Shown piece after piece: positions 15,307-26,257 of a stretch of DNA of 64,000 bases (position 1 is its first letter; each line of letters opens with the position of its first letter). A model generated the notes under the pieces. It had not been told where the DNA came from. It did no database searches and saw nothing but the letters and a program-made list of their open reading frames with translations. Made by a program: the position numbers and the translations under genes. This DNA comes from Veillonella parvula (GTDB lineage: Bacteria; Bacillota; Negativicutes; Veillonellales; Veillonellaceae), in contig NZ_CP138632.1 in assembly GCF_036456085.1 (NCBI RefSeq), forward strand, positions 1,407,001 to 1,471,000. The letters are read 5' to 3'.

Positions 15307-16254
15307 TTATTGAACCGGTACCCAAGTTCTAGCATTTATGTCAACTTTTTTAGTGCCATCGCCATTATAGAATGTCATGCCGGCAGACCGTTGATTATCA
15401 TACCATGCCCAAATTGCATTAGGGTCTGACTCTTCAGATAAATAAATATTTGCTCCGGGTGCTAATACGGTTAAATACTTCAATGGAGAATTAGAATTGA
15501 AAACATATCTTGGCATTTTTATTAACTCTAGATTCCAGCCGGTATTAAATGCATTTTCCCTAACATTTCTAACTTTAGGTAAAATCAACCGTTTCACACC
15601 GAGGACATTTGCAAGTGCGTTATCATTAACAGTAATTACTTCCGGATAGTTGATTTCCTCAACAATGGTATCAGTAATATCACCTGCGGATAATTCTGTT
15701 TTGACATCACCATATCCGGATACACGATACGTACCTACGATATTGCCTAGCATATTGAAATATTCAAGTTCAATATCGCTACCACCGAATGGACTATCTA
15801 GGTCTAATCGACCATTACCATCATCACCAATACTTACACCAAATGCAGCACCTTTACCCAGTATTGCTACTTTAAAATGCGGCGTGCCGTATACGTTGAT
15901 ATAGGACTGTCCCTTTTGAGGTCTATCAAAATCAAGTGGCTTAAATGGCTTTTTAATAACATCACCTAAGCCACGAATAAGACCTTTTAGCACTTCATCC
16001 GGTGTACTGTTCTCACAATACACGTTCAGCCCCATTAGCATTTCATATGAACCTTGTGCAGATGCATCTTTTCCTGGTAATCCATCATTACCATTACGGC
16101 CATCTTGTCCTTTTAAACTATTTAAGAAGTCCTCACGTGTACCGGAATTTCCGGATTCTAGCCATAATTCATAGGCGCTTTTACCTGCCGCACCCTCCAA
16201 TTTAATTGGTGGTAAATTAAGACCTTTTATATTAATATTTAGCTCTTCTGCCAT
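15307..16254 (-). CDS. tail-fibre or receptor-binding protein with collagen-like repeat
   Basis: About 315 residues. Near residue 45 a short collagen-like run (GQDGRNGNDGLPGKDAS) links an N-terminal segment to a mostly beta C-terminal part. The latter has a BspA/leucine-rich-like stretch (LGVKRLILPKVRNVRENAF). Such short Gly-X-Y joints are common in phage fibres. Start ATG 16254 with AAAGGGG. It is the last structural gene before lysis, the usual place for host-range proteins. Confidence 0.7.
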   Translation of the reverse strand: MAEELNINIKGLNLPPIKLEGAAGKSAYELWLESGNSGTREDFLNSLKGQDGRNGNDGLPGKDASAQGSYEMLMGLNVYCENSTPDEVLKGLIRGLGDVIKKPFKPLDFDRPQKGQSYINVYGTPHFKVAILGKGAAFGVSIGDDGNGRLDLDSPFGGSDIELEYFNMLGNIVGTYRVSGYGDVKTELSAGDITDTIVEEINYPEVITVNDNALANVLGVKRLILPKVRNVRENAFNTGWNLELIKMPRYVFNSNSPLKYLTVLAPGANIYLSEESDPNAIWAWYDNQRSAGMTFYNGDGTKKVDINARTWVPVQ

Positions 16255-16271
16255 GATATAATCCCCTTTCA

Positions 16272-16586
16272 TTAATGACGTGCAATATCCTGGATGATAT
16301 TGACTTCGCCAAACCCTAATTTTATGCTGCGATTATCGTTATAAAGGAACGCATCATATTGGTGTATTCCTTTAGCATCTACCTTACTAACTGTGTCATT
16401 GCCATTAATATGGAATGTGATGCGGTCGCCCTCTATCACACCATTAATAGCCAACACCTCATTTGTGTCTGGCTTTCGCCTAATTTTCATAACGGCTGTG
16501 TATCCATCATAGGACTCACCACCTTCGATAATGTAGGTCAATCCATAGTCTTGACCTACATGTAAATCAAAATCATATTCCTTCAT
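16272..16586 (-). CDS. small baseplate/fibre-associated protein
   Basis: A 104-residue, mainly beta protein (YTAVMKIRRKPDTNEVLAI, QYDAFLYNDNRSIKLGFGEV). Its place between the tail tip and fibre genes and its beta pattern resemble N-terminal domains of BppU-like baseplate proteins. Assignment is tentative. Confidence 0.5.
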   Translation of the reverse strand: MKEYDFDLHVGQDYGLTYIIEGGESYDGYTAVMKIRRKPDTNEVLAINGVIEGDRITFHINGNDTVSKVDAKGIHQYDAFLYNDNRSIKLGFGEVNIIQDIARH

Positions 16587-16603
16587 ATACGCACCCCCGT
16601 TTA

Positions 16604-19600
16604 TTATTGTCTAGCAATTACCAATACATATATCCACCCTGTCTTTAAATTTCTTGTTGTGTCATTAGAAAATGTCCTAGCAGCGTATGCTCTACGAGTG
16701 CCCATTAACCCAACCTTACTTCCATCGGAAGTATATATAGGAAAATTAGGCGAATTACTTTCGTAATAATCAAGATTTGGGCCCTCTCGCCTACCAACTT
16801 TACCATTACTAATTATTTTGTACGAAATCGGCACAAATACGCATTGACCCTCACTATACCCGTCAGGTATTGGCGTATAATCCCCATGAGCAACTTCATA
16901 CGTTCTCACATCAAGGCTCTTGACCTTGTATCCAGCATTGTATATAGACTGGCCCTCAATGTTAACACCTCGAATTGTTGCGCCGGTAATTAATCCGCCA
17001 TTGATATGGGAACCCGTAATGTTACCATTTGAGTCAACTTTAAATGACCCGTTTTCATTTTGGATTTCTGTGCCAATTAGCTTGCCACCTCGAAGTGTGC
17101 CGCCGATATATGCAGATAGAGCAGACAAACTATCCACTTTCAATTTATCAGCAGTTATTGAGTTCGCCTGTATCATCCTATTTGTGATGATATTTCCATC
17201 TATAAGAGTATCACCAGTAATATGAATTAATTTACCCTCAATCTTAACGCCGCCCTCATAAAGGTTTATTCTTGACAAAATTGCATTCCCATCTAATGCT
17301 TTAAGACCTTTTGTGACTTTAAGTTCGATACCATTGTCGAGTTGAGTTATACGAGATTCTACATCTCTGTTCAAGTTTTCAACTTTAGTACTATATTCCT
17401 TAGATACTTTATTAAATTCTGCACTGAGTTCGTTAACTCGTTTATCAAATTCTTTTAGCCCTAAACTTTCTTTATCTAATAACGCTGGATCTATTGTTGC
17501 CGATACAGTGACTAATAATTCATCGGATTCAATTCCTTCACCTATAGCATCAATAAATGCCGCCTTTACACGATAAATATCCGCATCACCAGTGTAAGTT
17601 ATTGTATTCCCTGTGGAATTAAGAATATCTGTCTTTGCAGAACCTACAATATAAAACCGAATACTATTAGCAGTACTTGGCATATTTGATACTAATAAGG
17701 CAAATCCTTTGACCATATTTACAGATGTTACTATTGGTGCTTCTAGCTTTTGGAAATCATAGGATACATTTAACCCTGGCCCATATCCTTTTACCGGATT
17801 ATGTCCATAAATTAATAGGTCTCCTTTTCTATTTTTAAGTTGTATTATCTCTCTAATAGAATTTGATTTTACAATCAAGCCTTGTAAATCACCTGTATTA
17901 CTATTACTTCTGACTTCATAGAAATCAATATAAGTATTTGTGATTGGAGTCCATTCAATTAATACCCCTTCTTTTGTTAATTCAATACTTGCTGAATTAA
18001 CTTTATCAGGAACTGCTATACTTCCCTCTGTAATTGTGATTTGAATACTTACCTTTGTAGCAGTTTCAGATTCAATCCCAGACGTATTAATGGCTTTAAT
18101 CCCAAATGTATATATCTTGCTTTCTGTTGCAAAGAACGTATAATTTGTGGCCCCTATATAATTTACAAGTTCCTTTCCGGCATCATCATATAAACGGTAT
18201 CCATATATATCCGGCTCTTGATTTGGCGCCCATTGTAAATGTAGTATGCTACTATTTATAGAATCCTGTACTACCGTAAATTGTTTTACCATTGCTGGTG
18301 CTGTTTCCTTTCCAGCAATATATATGGTCTTTTCTATGCCAGGACCTGCAATTCCTAAATCATTTAAACATATAATACGAACCACATAATTTTGTGTTGT
18401 AAGTACTGATCTAATGACTGCTGATGTTTCGTTGCCACTGAATGTATTTAGTAAAGTATATGTTTCTTCGTTTGTACGCTTGTAATATACCTGTATTTGT
18501 TTGCACTGATTACTAATTGGTAACACCCAATCAACCTTGATATCACATAATACAGTTCCATCTTTTAACGTATTTACAATCTTAGTTAACTTAATATCCT
18601 TTACCGATAATTCTTTTTCTACCTTGGCATAATCAATTACAGGATATCGGCTATAATCAAGTTCATATACAGCCGCATCATATTCTGTAGCTGTTATTGT
18701 TACCTGATTATCACCATTCTTTGTAATTTTTGTAATCCTAAATGGTTTGACTTCCTTATTTGCTTCACCGAGCATATATGGATCATATCGTTTAGGTAAT
18801 TCTTGTTGTGAGAATTCACCAATTACAGTAATTGTATCTGTATTCGTTTCCTCTGTTACTGCTTGGATTTGCTTTGTAATAATACTGTCATCTTCTAACC
18901 GAATCATAATGCTATGATTTTTATTCGGTTTCAATACAACAAATTTATCCAATACGACTGTATTGCCTTCTGCTTTTACAATTCGGCCGCTAGCATCTCC
19001 GAATTGAGGTACCGCATGATTGATGCCTATAACATCACCATATTCACACACCATACCGCCTATATCTGTACCAAATGTAACAGTCTGTAACTGTCGCTCA
19101 TTTGTGGCCATTAGATACATTCCTTCTCTGTATGCTTGTGAACGTCTTGTTACACCAAACAATGATAATTTAGCCGTATTATCATTCTTCCTTAAATTGT
19201 TTGCATAGTTTGGACTTCGCACCATAAATACAGTATTTTTGTAGTCATTATCTGTATCATTGTACGTAATTTCTACTGAGCGGGCCCTATCGTCCCTAGA
19301 TGAATATTCGCCTTTAAAAGATGACTTTACTATTTGCCCCTCTCCAAACACCTGTACAATATTACTTGGTCTATCCACCACTATGCCATATTGTGTCCCA
19401 TGCCTTAATATTGTGGCTCGTCCGGATGTTGCTGCCTTTTGTGCCGCTTCCCATCTTGTCTGTGTTGTATCCATGACCGCATCAAATCTGAACCTTCGTT
19501 CTTTTTCTCCACTAATCATAGATACTTCTTCATCTGCATAAGCCGCCGCACTTTTCCATTCATCCCAATACTGTTTGAAATTGTTAGCCGGTACACCTTC

Positions 19601-21208
19601 AACTACATATTCTTCAACATTTGTATTAATGTTATACAATCGCTTAGAATTGTGTAACATATCATATGCAGCCCATATTGGGTTCTTTGCATCTTTTTCA
19701 ACATATGTTCCTGTATCCCAATCAAATACATGTACTGTATTTCTAATTTGTCTCCAGTTGACATTTGGAATACCTCCGGATAGTTGGTTAGTTGCCTTAA
19801 TGCGTAATCCAATTAACACCTTACCTGGTCTACTGTATGCGCTATCCATAATAAAGCTTGATAGCGTTGACCATGTCATATAAGCTGTTGCTCTTGTTGT
19901 CGTTGGTAACTTAGTACCTACAACCTTAATATCATATTGTCCTGCCTCAGGCATTTCAAATTGATATGATCTACGCACAGCTTGACTAGTTGCTTTTGTA
20001 AGACTAAACGTAGACTTCTGAACAGTAATGGTTATGGTGCCTTCTTTTTTCATAAAGATTTCTCGTTTCTTTAAGTCAAAAGATATTATGCCATTATCAT
20101 AATGTTCACCATACTTTGCCTCTTTTTTCTTACCACTTATACTACCAGTTACACTTAGAGTATCTTTATCTTTTTTTGCTACTAATGTCCATACCTCTAA
20201 CGGTGCTGAGTTACCTATGGATTTCACATTTGTAACTATATTTGATAATCTTCCGTTTGATTTAACAATGTGATTACTATCATCACCGCCAAAATCTTTC
20301 CATACCGTTGTGCCAGTTTTTCTATACATAATTTGAAACTCGGCTGTATTCTTATCATAATCGCCGCTATCATTTACCTTGTATAATCCATTAGGGAATT
20401 CAACTGTTACTTCTAACTTCTTAGCTTTCTTAGTATCTGTTGTTCTAATTAATGGTTTATTTTCAGCACACTCAAGACCTATTGATTGGTCTAATACAGT
20501 AGTTGGAAAGAATGATATCGGTTCTTGATTATTTTCGCCTAACCTTGTTTCAATCTGAACATCCGTAAAGTTTTCTATAGGTGTTGTCCCAATGCGGATA
20601 TTACTAATACTATCCACAGGGCCCCATCCGCCACAATACAATAAATTCAAATATTGTACATTTTTATCTTGATCATCTGTATTTGTTGTCTCTACATGAC
20701 ACATTAATAATTGAGGGGTTGGTATGCATTCACCATATGTTTCTGCAATCACACCACCTTCATATGTCTGTACGCTTGGCAATGACCATCCATAAGATGT
20801 ACTTTGTGAATTTTCTGATGTACTACCTATTTGGTTTAATCGGAGCATACTATTTATCAGCTTACCGCCAACCATTGTAATAGCCCCTGTCATGAGTCCA
20901 ATTGCTAATTTACTAGCTGTTGCAGGTAGCCACTTTGCAGCCAATACAGGTGCATAAACTGCTAATGCTAACATGGCTACCATGCCAAGTATACCCTTTA
21001 GACTTTTACCTATATGGGGAGTTACTATAATTTGATTCCCATCTTGTGGAAAGCAATTTACAGGGTCCAATACAAGTATTCCATTTAGGTACACATCTTT
21101 ATCTATTGGATCTAAATAAGAATAGAGTGTACCATCTGTACACTCTACCTTTTTTCGTTCCTTTTTATTCGGTTCAAACGGATTCTTTATTTCAACAATT
21201 TCAATCAT
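16604..21208 (-). CDS. tail tip / central hub protein, gpJ-like
   Basis: A 1534-residue protein, the tail-tip protein that contacts the host and triggers DNA release. The N-terminal ~120 residues include a hydrophobic stretch (GMVAMLALAVYAPVLAAKWL) typical of the TipJ family. A hub region follows, then at least three fibronectin-III-like segments at roughly 870-1200 (VNTLKDGTVLCDIKVDWVLP is one). A coiled coil lies near 1230-1270 and a Gly-rich fibre-like end follows. The gene order K, L and M upstream matches lambda. Confidence 0.88.
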   Translation of the reverse strand: MIEIVEIKNPFEPNKKERKKVECTDGTLYSYLDPIDKDVYLNGILVLDPVNCFPQDGNQIIVTPHIGKSLKGILGMVAMLALAVYAPVLAAKWLPATASKLAIGLMTGAITMVGGKLINSMLRLNQIGSTSENSQSTSYGWSLPSVQTYEGGVIAETYGECIPTPQLLMCHVETTNTDDQDKNVQYLNLLYCGGWGPVDSISNIRIGTTPIENFTDVQIETRLGENNQEPISFFPTTVLDQSIGLECAENKPLIRTTDTKKAKKLEVTVEFPNGLYKVNDSGDYDKNTAEFQIMYRKTGTTVWKDFGGDDSNHIVKSNGRLSNIVTNVKSIGNSAPLEVWTLVAKKDKDTLSVTGSISGKKKEAKYGEHYDNGIISFDLKKREIFMKKEGTITITVQKSTFSLTKATSQAVRRSYQFEMPEAGQYDIKVVGTKLPTTTRATAYMTWSTLSSFIMDSAYSRPGKVLIGLRIKATNQLSGGIPNVNWRQIRNTVHVFDWDTGTYVEKDAKNPIWAAYDMLHNSKRLYNINTNVEEYVVEGVPANNFKQYWDEWKSAAAYADEEVSMISGEKERRFRFDAVMDTTQTRWEAAQKAATSGRATILRHGTQYGIVVDRPSNIVQVFGEGQIVKSSFKGEYSSRDDRARSVEITYNDTDNDYKNTVFMVRSPNYANNLRKNDNTAKLSLFGVTRRSQAYREGMYLMATNERQLQTVTFGTDIGGMVCEYGDVIGINHAVPQFGDASGRIVKAEGNTVVLDKFVVLKPNKNHSIMIRLEDDSIITKQIQAVTEETNTDTITVIGEFSQQELPKRYDPYMLGEANKEVKPFRITKITKNGDNQVTITATEYDAAVYELDYSRYPVIDYAKVEKELSVKDIKLTKIVNTLKDGTVLCDIKVDWVLPISNQCKQIQVYYKRTNEETYTLLNTFSGNETSAVIRSVLTTQNYVVRIICLNDLGIAGPGIEKTIYIAGKETAPAMVKQFTVVQDSINSSILHLQWAPNQEPDIYGYRLYDDAGKELVNYIGATNYTFFATESKIYTFGIKAINTSGIESETATKVSIQITITEGSIAVPDKVNSASIELTKEGVLIEWTPITNTYIDFYEVRSNSNTGDLQGLIVKSNSIREIIQLKNRKGDLLIYGHNPVKGYGPGLNVSYDFQKLEAPIVTSVNMVKGFALLVSNMPSTANSIRFYIVGSAKTDILNSTGNTITYTGDADIYRVKAAFIDAIGEGIESDELLVTVSATIDPALLDKESLGLKEFDKRVNELSAEFNKVSKEYSTKVENLNRDVESRITQLDNGIELKVTKGLKALDGNAILSRINLYEGGVKIEGKLIHITGDTLIDGNIITNRMIQANSITADKLKVDSLSALSAYIGGTLRGGKLIGTEIQNENGSFKVDSNGNITGSHINGGLITGATIRGVNIEGQSIYNAGYKVKSLDVRTYEVAHGDYTPIPDGYSEGQCVFVPISYKIISNGKVGRREGPNLDYYESNSPNFPIYTSDGSKVGLMGTRRAYAARTFSNDTTRNLKTGWIYVLVIARQ

Positions 21209-21614
21209 TATATAATGCCCTTTCTGTTGGAATATAGAAACCTAATATTCTTGACTTCCATTTACGAACTCTATCAATTACTACACCTGTTTCATGACAA
21301 TAGGCATGAATAAAATGACCATTGCCAATATAAACGCCGCAATGGTTCGCCCATTCATTTTCTGCCAGTCGAATAATCACCAAGCATCCTATTTTAGGCT
21401 CTTCTATTTTTTGCCACATCTCATTTAAATCATGTTGCATAGTATCTGATATTACATGTGCCTCTTCCGAAGATATAGAATAATCATGAATAATATAGCC
21501 TTGTCGTTTAAATAATTCCAGCGCAAGGCCCCAACAATCTAATCCCGTTATATCTCGACCCCCATCTACAAATGGAATACCTATTAGATCATCATAATTA
21601 AACATTGTTTCCAT
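21201..21614 (-). CDS. NlpC/P60 tail peptidase, gpK-like
   Basis: A 137-residue cysteine peptidase. DCWGLALELF holds the nucleophile cysteine and NHCGVYIGNGHFIHA the histidine of NlpC/P60 enzymes. In lambda-like tails this protein helps assemble the tip and may open peptidoglycan on entry. It overlaps its neighbours by a few bases on both sides. Confidence 0.85.
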   Translation of the reverse strand: METMFNYDDLIGIPFVDGGRDITGLDCWGLALELFKRQGYIIHDYSISSEEAHVISDTMQHDLNEMWQKIEEPKIGCLVIIRLAENEWANHCGVYIGNGHFIHAYCHETGVVIDRVRKWKSRILGFYIPTERALYND

Positions 21615-22191
21615 TCATACCTTCCTCTCCCCCAAATCGTGATGGGATTCTACATGTTTCCAATGTATTATTGCATGGCTCTTTACCTCCTGCATATCCA
21701 CATCTAACCGACTTAAATCTATACGGACAATAATGCGCCATATAAATATGGGTTGGAAATTTAACTACTGTTTCTGGTGATGCCCCTAGTATAAATGTTA
21801 CCCACTCCTCATCGTATTGAGTCGTTGTAACAGTAAATTCAAAAGCTTGTAACGGCTCTGTATTGTCTAGCATATTCGCATGTACAACATATATTATTAC
21901 TTCAGCATCCGTGAACCCTTTGAATTTTTGTATATACTGTTGCAATGTTCCTGCACAGTTAGACACAGTCCAACTTAACTTAGGTTCTGTTTGCCCATCA
22001 ATTGTATTGATATCAAAATTCATAGGATATGCTTGCCATTCTTGCCCATCCCATGTAATACTTTCTGTATTTCTAACCAAGCATATTGGCTCTGTTAATT
22101 CTGAATGGACCATTTTAACCAATACCAAGAAAGGGGCATCACTTGCTAATTTATTCTTTTCAATAATTGCCGTAGCAGGCCATCTTAGCAT
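21598..22191 (-). CDS. minor tail protein, gpL-like, probable metal-cluster protein
   Basis: A 197-residue protein with a cysteine-rich end: CPYRFKSVRCGYAG, then KEPCNNTLETCRIPSRFGG. Lambda gpL has the same pattern and binds an iron-sulfur cluster (established). The four cysteines are present here. Located between K- and M-like genes as in lambda. Confidence 0.8.
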   Translation of the reverse strand: MLRWPATAIIEKNKLASDAPFLVLVKMVHSELTEPICLVRNTESITWDGQEWQAYPMNFDINTIDGQTEPKLSWTVSNCAGTLQQYIQKFKGFTDAEVIIYVVHANMLDNTEPLQAFEFTVTTTQYDEEWVTFILGASPETVVKFPTHIYMAHYCPYRFKSVRCGYAGGKEPCNNTLETCRIPSRFGGEEGMNGNNV

Positions 22192-22194
22192 TTG

Positions 22195-22557
22195 TTACAC
22201 CTCCTCAAATTGTAATGATCCATACCACCCAATTGGATAATCTAATCGGAAACTAAACTTATCTACGAATCTACATCTATATGTTTTCCCATCCGTATAG
22301 TTTTTAAATTCAAACTCTTCTGATGTTCTAACTTTCTTCCAGAATGCTTTTAACTTTTCATAGTTTTCATCGCTAAGTCCTAGCCATGTATATGTCCAGT
22401 TTCCAATCACCCTTGTAGTTCTCGGCCGTGTAATTTTATAGTTGGCATCCGTAGTGGATGTGATTGTACTATCTGTTAGTACTTCCGTATAAGTACTTCC
22501 GGAATTCGATGCAGCCGGAATAATCGGCTCCGGAATATCTGTAGGAAACACATACAT
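22195..22557 (-). CDS. minor tail protein, gpM-like
   Basis: A 120-residue beta-rich protein (WTYTWLGLSDENYEKLKAFW). Length and place between tape measure and L-like gene match lambda gpM. Its start overlaps the tape-measure stop by one base. Confidence 0.7.
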   Translation of the reverse strand: MYVFPTDIPEPIIPAASNSGSTYTEVLTDSTITSTTDANYKITRPRTTRVIGNWTYTWLGLSDENYEKLKAFWKKVRTSEEFEFKNYTDGKTYRCRFVDKFSFRLDYPIGWYGSLQFEEV

Positions 22558-25500
22558 TATCGCCTACCTCCTATTAATTGTTTCAAAATATCTTGGCTTC
22601 CATTTCGGTTACTAGCAATTTCTTCAATCACAATATTTACAATTTGTGTTTTCATATCACCAGTTGATGTCTCTTCCGTAACAGTTACTTTACTATTGGT
22701 GTAATTATTTACATTCACCATAACCGGTCCCCCGCCTATGGTATTCGCAATATTACGACCAAGACTAGCAAATGTATTTTGGTTTAAAGGTAATACAGCC
22801 TCACTATCTTTACCTTCCCCCATTAATGACATTACTGGAGCAGTAATTACACCACCACTTGCAAACTTATATGTAGGCATATGGGGCATTCTAGCAATGG
22901 CACTATTTACAAATCCTTGCATTGTTAATGTTTGTACATTACCCCCACTAGCAACACTTTTACCCCCTACGCCCAATGACTGTCCTAATAACGCCGCCGC
23001 TAATCTTGCAGCCGCTATCTTAGCAATGATATTGACTACTGTACTAAGAATTAATTTACCCATATTTTGGGTTAAATCTTTTACGCTTGTAATATCTGTT
23101 GCTAGATTTGAAAAGATAGAAGATAATCCACTAGCAAATGATTCAGCTGCTTCTGCTGTAGCAGCTGACATCGACATATTACCTTGTTCCCAAAGTTTAT
23201 AGAATGTCTGTAGTTTAGCGGTATCGCCTTCCCAGTCCCTATATTGTTTTGCGTCTTTTGAACTTGTTAATTGTTGGAGTCTATTTGTATCATGTCGGCT
23301 AATTGCTAATTTAACAGCTTTATCATATGACTCACGTTCTGCCGTTTCACGTTCTGTTACTAAAGCTTTATATTTGGCTGTGTACCATTCCTCAACCTGT
23401 GCTTTAGCTTCCGCATCATCCTTTTGTTTTGCAACTGATTTTAGGCGTTCCTCTCGCTCTCTATCTAGTTCATTTTTAGATACAATAAACTGTTGTTCAG
23501 CTAAATTTTTATAGTTTCCTAAGATTTCTGCATTAGTTTTGGCTGTATCCAGTTTTAATTTATCCCGTTGCTCCTGTAGCTTTTTATTTACTTTATCTAC
23601 TTCAACAGTTTTAAACTGATCTAATAGCTTTTCAGCATTTGAGGTATCAATCGTATCACTGACATCTTTAATCTTCTTGATTGCTTCAGATTTTTTCCGT
23701 ACATCCTCTTCAATCTTTTGAATTTCACTTTCATAAGATGTACCAATTTCTCCGGTGATACTTTGCTTTAATTCACCTTCTAAATTCTTTAAATCCTTTT
23801 TAGCATCATCAATTGATTTTTGACGGCGTAATATATCAGCCCCAGTAAGGCCACCTTCACCCTTCATGTCTTTATAAAGTAATTGTGCATTGGCTGCCTT
23901 TTGAGACCTAATATCTTCCGTTCCTTCTGAACGTGTTATCCATTTATCAACTAACTTGGCCGCTAATCCTACATCTTGACTATTTCCAAGTTCTGCTAAT
24001 GCTTTCTTATAATTATCCTTTTCTTTCCCATATAGCATTTCATATACCTGAAACGCTTGTTGAGTATGGATATCATATGGATCTGAATGATTCTGCTTTG
24101 CAAAGTTAAATAAGTCTTCTTTTCTATCTAACAACCATTGTTGAATACCGAATGCGCCCCCATTGGGATTTACAGCCTTTGCATTTAAGTTCTTTGTATT
24201 TCCGCCTGATTCAAGCATATTCCCACCAGCCATACCAAATGCTATACGTGGATCAATACCTTGATTAATCATGAACCTAACAGTTTCTGCTGCACTTGAA
24301 GTATCTTTATGAGTCGTAGTGGTAGATGTTTTGCTTATAGAATCTCCAATATTCGATATGTTTTGCATTTGTGTAGCTAACTCAGCTTGCATTTTAGCTT
24401 GTTCTGCTTTAATCTCACCTAATGCCGCATCTGCACTAGCCTTTTTTTGTGCTGATACATAAGATTCATATTTATTCCTTAATCGCTCAGGTACTTCTAC
24501 ATAACCGGCACTATCATTGGCAAAAACAACTTTACCATCTCTATTTTTAGCAAGATGATATTTCTTTCCCTTATCCATCAAGGTTACTTCATTGGCGTGT
24601 TGAAATTCTGCTTCTGCTTTATTGGCTTGTCCCATAGAATATAGTGCAAATCCTACGGCTGCCGCTACACCTAACCATCCACCAGCAAGAGCCCACACTG
24701 CTCGTGTTAATGTTGTAACAGCCCCCATAGCTCTGCCTGCTGCACTAACTGCTACCGCTCCTGCCGTTGTGGCTCTTACACCGACACCTTCATAGCTTGC
24801 TGCTAACACTGCATTCTTTTCAATATTTGCTGTTGCCGCTGCTGTTGCTGTTGCACTAGCTTCTACGGCTTTTGTGCCTGCAACTGTTGCAGCTACACCT
24901 ACTTTACCTTGACTAGCTACTACAGCCATATCACTTTCTACTTTGCGAACATTAGCCGCTACATGTAGATTTGCTGATTCTTCTGCTGCTACCCCTGTAG
25001 ATAATATGGATCTATTAACTGCAATTGAACTTTCTGCCGCTTCTGCCCGTACGCTTTGAAAGCCAAGAGTCATAGCCGCTCGAATTTGCTCTGCTGATTG
25101 CGTTGCCTTGATACTAATCTTGCTAAATTCCTGCGCTAAAAATGCACTCGTTTCTTCTGCAGATAACTTTTGTTGATTAGCTGTTTTAATCGCTTCTCTT
25201 CGCATTTGTGCATATACACGTTCATTATCTCTAAGTGCTTTATTAATCTGTGCTTCTTGCGCTCTTGTTAATTCAGCTGTATCTAATCCCATTGGGCTTT
25301 GCGAATTTTTCACAGTTGATACTACTGCATTAACTGCTGCCGCTGCTTTTTTAGCAATCTTAATGCTTTCATACAATGCTACAATCTGAACTAATGTTTT
25401 AGCCGTACTTGCAATCTCATTTTTATTTTTATTAATCCATACCGCCGATTCTTGCAAATACGGTAGTAATTGTGGTAATAATTCCATTACTAATGGTGTA

Positions 25501-26243
25501 ATGGCTGCGCCACTCGCTAGTTTAAGTTGTCCAAACTGCAATTCCATCTCTTTCAATTGAAGAGATGCTTTATGCATTTCTTCTGGATTTAGACCAATTC
25601 CTTTGACTTTACTAGCAACTTCCGCCGCTTCATTGTAATTCTGCAATACAGAAATTAAAGCAAGTCCACGAACACCAAGGGTATTCATCACATATTCCTG
25701 CCCATATCCCGCATCAGCAGCCGCTTTATATCCTTTTGCTAACTCCGCCAATTGTTGATTCATTGGCAACATCTTACCATTTGTATCAGTTAATGAAACG
25801 CCAAATAGTTTTAGTGTTTCTTGCGCTTTCTTACCTTCATTACTATTTCCGGATAACGCTTTATCCAATCGCATAATTGTTTTAGCTGCTGTATCCGCAT
25901 CAGAACCTGTAATCTTTAAAATTCGGTTCATTTCAGATGCTTCTTTAGTTGTGATCTGGTACCGTTGAGATAATTGGTAAACTGCTTCTCCAGCTTTCAC
26001 AGAGCCTTCAATCATGGATGTTAGTCCAAATCCTCCGGCCATAATTCCTGCTATAGCTGTAAACTTACTAACCAAACTACCTACACGACCTGTTACACTA
26101 TCTACACTTGTAGAGAACTCATTAATTGGGTTTACATTAAATGCTTTCCCTACCTGCGTTTCTACCTTCTGTAGTTCTTGTTTAAACTGATTACTGTCCG
26201 CACCTATCCTAACCTCTAAATCTGCTATGGTTGTTCCCATCAT
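22557..26243 (-). CDS. tape measure protein with internal lysozyme domain
   Basis: A 1228-residue tape measure, which sets tail length and is expelled at infection. Long coiled coils and Ala-rich hydrophobic stretches flank a domain at about 655-790 that fits tail lysozymes: MINQGIDPRIAFGMAGGNML, a Glu in MLESGG, AFGIQQW and KLVDKWITRSEG. Such a domain would cut the murein layer during entry. A further hydrophobic region lies near 1040-1110. It is followed by the M-like gene. Confidence 0.9.
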   Translation of the reverse strand: MMGTTIADLEVRIGADSNQFKQELQKVETQVGKAFNVNPINEFSTSVDSVTGRVGSLVSKFTAIAGIMAGGFGLTSMIEGSVKAGEAVYQLSQRYQITTKEASEMNRILKITGSDADTAAKTIMRLDKALSGNSNEGKKAQETLKLFGVSLTDTNGKMLPMNQQLAELAKGYKAAADAGYGQEYVMNTLGVRGLALISVLQNYNEAAEVASKVKGIGLNPEEMHKASLQLKEMELQFGQLKLASGAAITPLVMELLPQLLPYLQESAVWINKNKNEIASTAKTLVQIVALYESIKIAKKAAAAVNAVVSTVKNSQSPMGLDTAELTRAQEAQINKALRDNERVYAQMRREAIKTANQQKLSAEETSAFLAQEFSKISIKATQSAEQIRAAMTLGFQSVRAEAAESSIAVNRSILSTGVAAEESANLHVAANVRKVESDMAVVASQGKVGVAATVAGTKAVEASATATAAATANIEKNAVLAASYEGVGVRATTAGAVAVSAAGRAMGAVTTLTRAVWALAGGWLGVAAAVGFALYSMGQANKAEAEFQHANEVTLMDKGKKYHLAKNRDGKVVFANDSAGYVEVPERLRNKYESYVSAQKKASADAALGEIKAEQAKMQAELATQMQNISNIGDSISKTSTTTTHKDTSSAAETVRFMINQGIDPRIAFGMAGGNMLESGGNTKNLNAKAVNPNGGAFGIQQWLLDRKEDLFNFAKQNHSDPYDIHTQQAFQVYEMLYGKEKDNYKKALAELGNSQDVGLAAKLVDKWITRSEGTEDIRSQKAANAQLLYKDMKGEGGLTGADILRRQKSIDDAKKDLKNLEGELKQSITGEIGTSYESEIQKIEEDVRKKSEAIKKIKDVSDTIDTSNAEKLLDQFKTVEVDKVNKKLQEQRDKLKLDTAKTNAEILGNYKNLAEQQFIVSKNELDREREERLKSVAKQKDDAEAKAQVEEWYTAKYKALVTERETAERESYDKAVKLAISRHDTNRLQQLTSSKDAKQYRDWEGDTAKLQTFYKLWEQGNMSMSAATAEAAESFASGLSSIFSNLATDITSVKDLTQNMGKLILSTVVNIIAKIAAARLAAALLGQSLGVGGKSVASGGNVQTLTMQGFVNSAIARMPHMPTYKFASGGVITAPVMSLMGEGKDSEAVLPLNQNTFASLGRNIANTIGGGPVMVNVNNYTNSKVTVTEETSTGDMKTQIVNIVIEEIASNRNGSQDILKQLIGGRR

Positions 26244-26257
26244 TCCACCTCCTTTCT

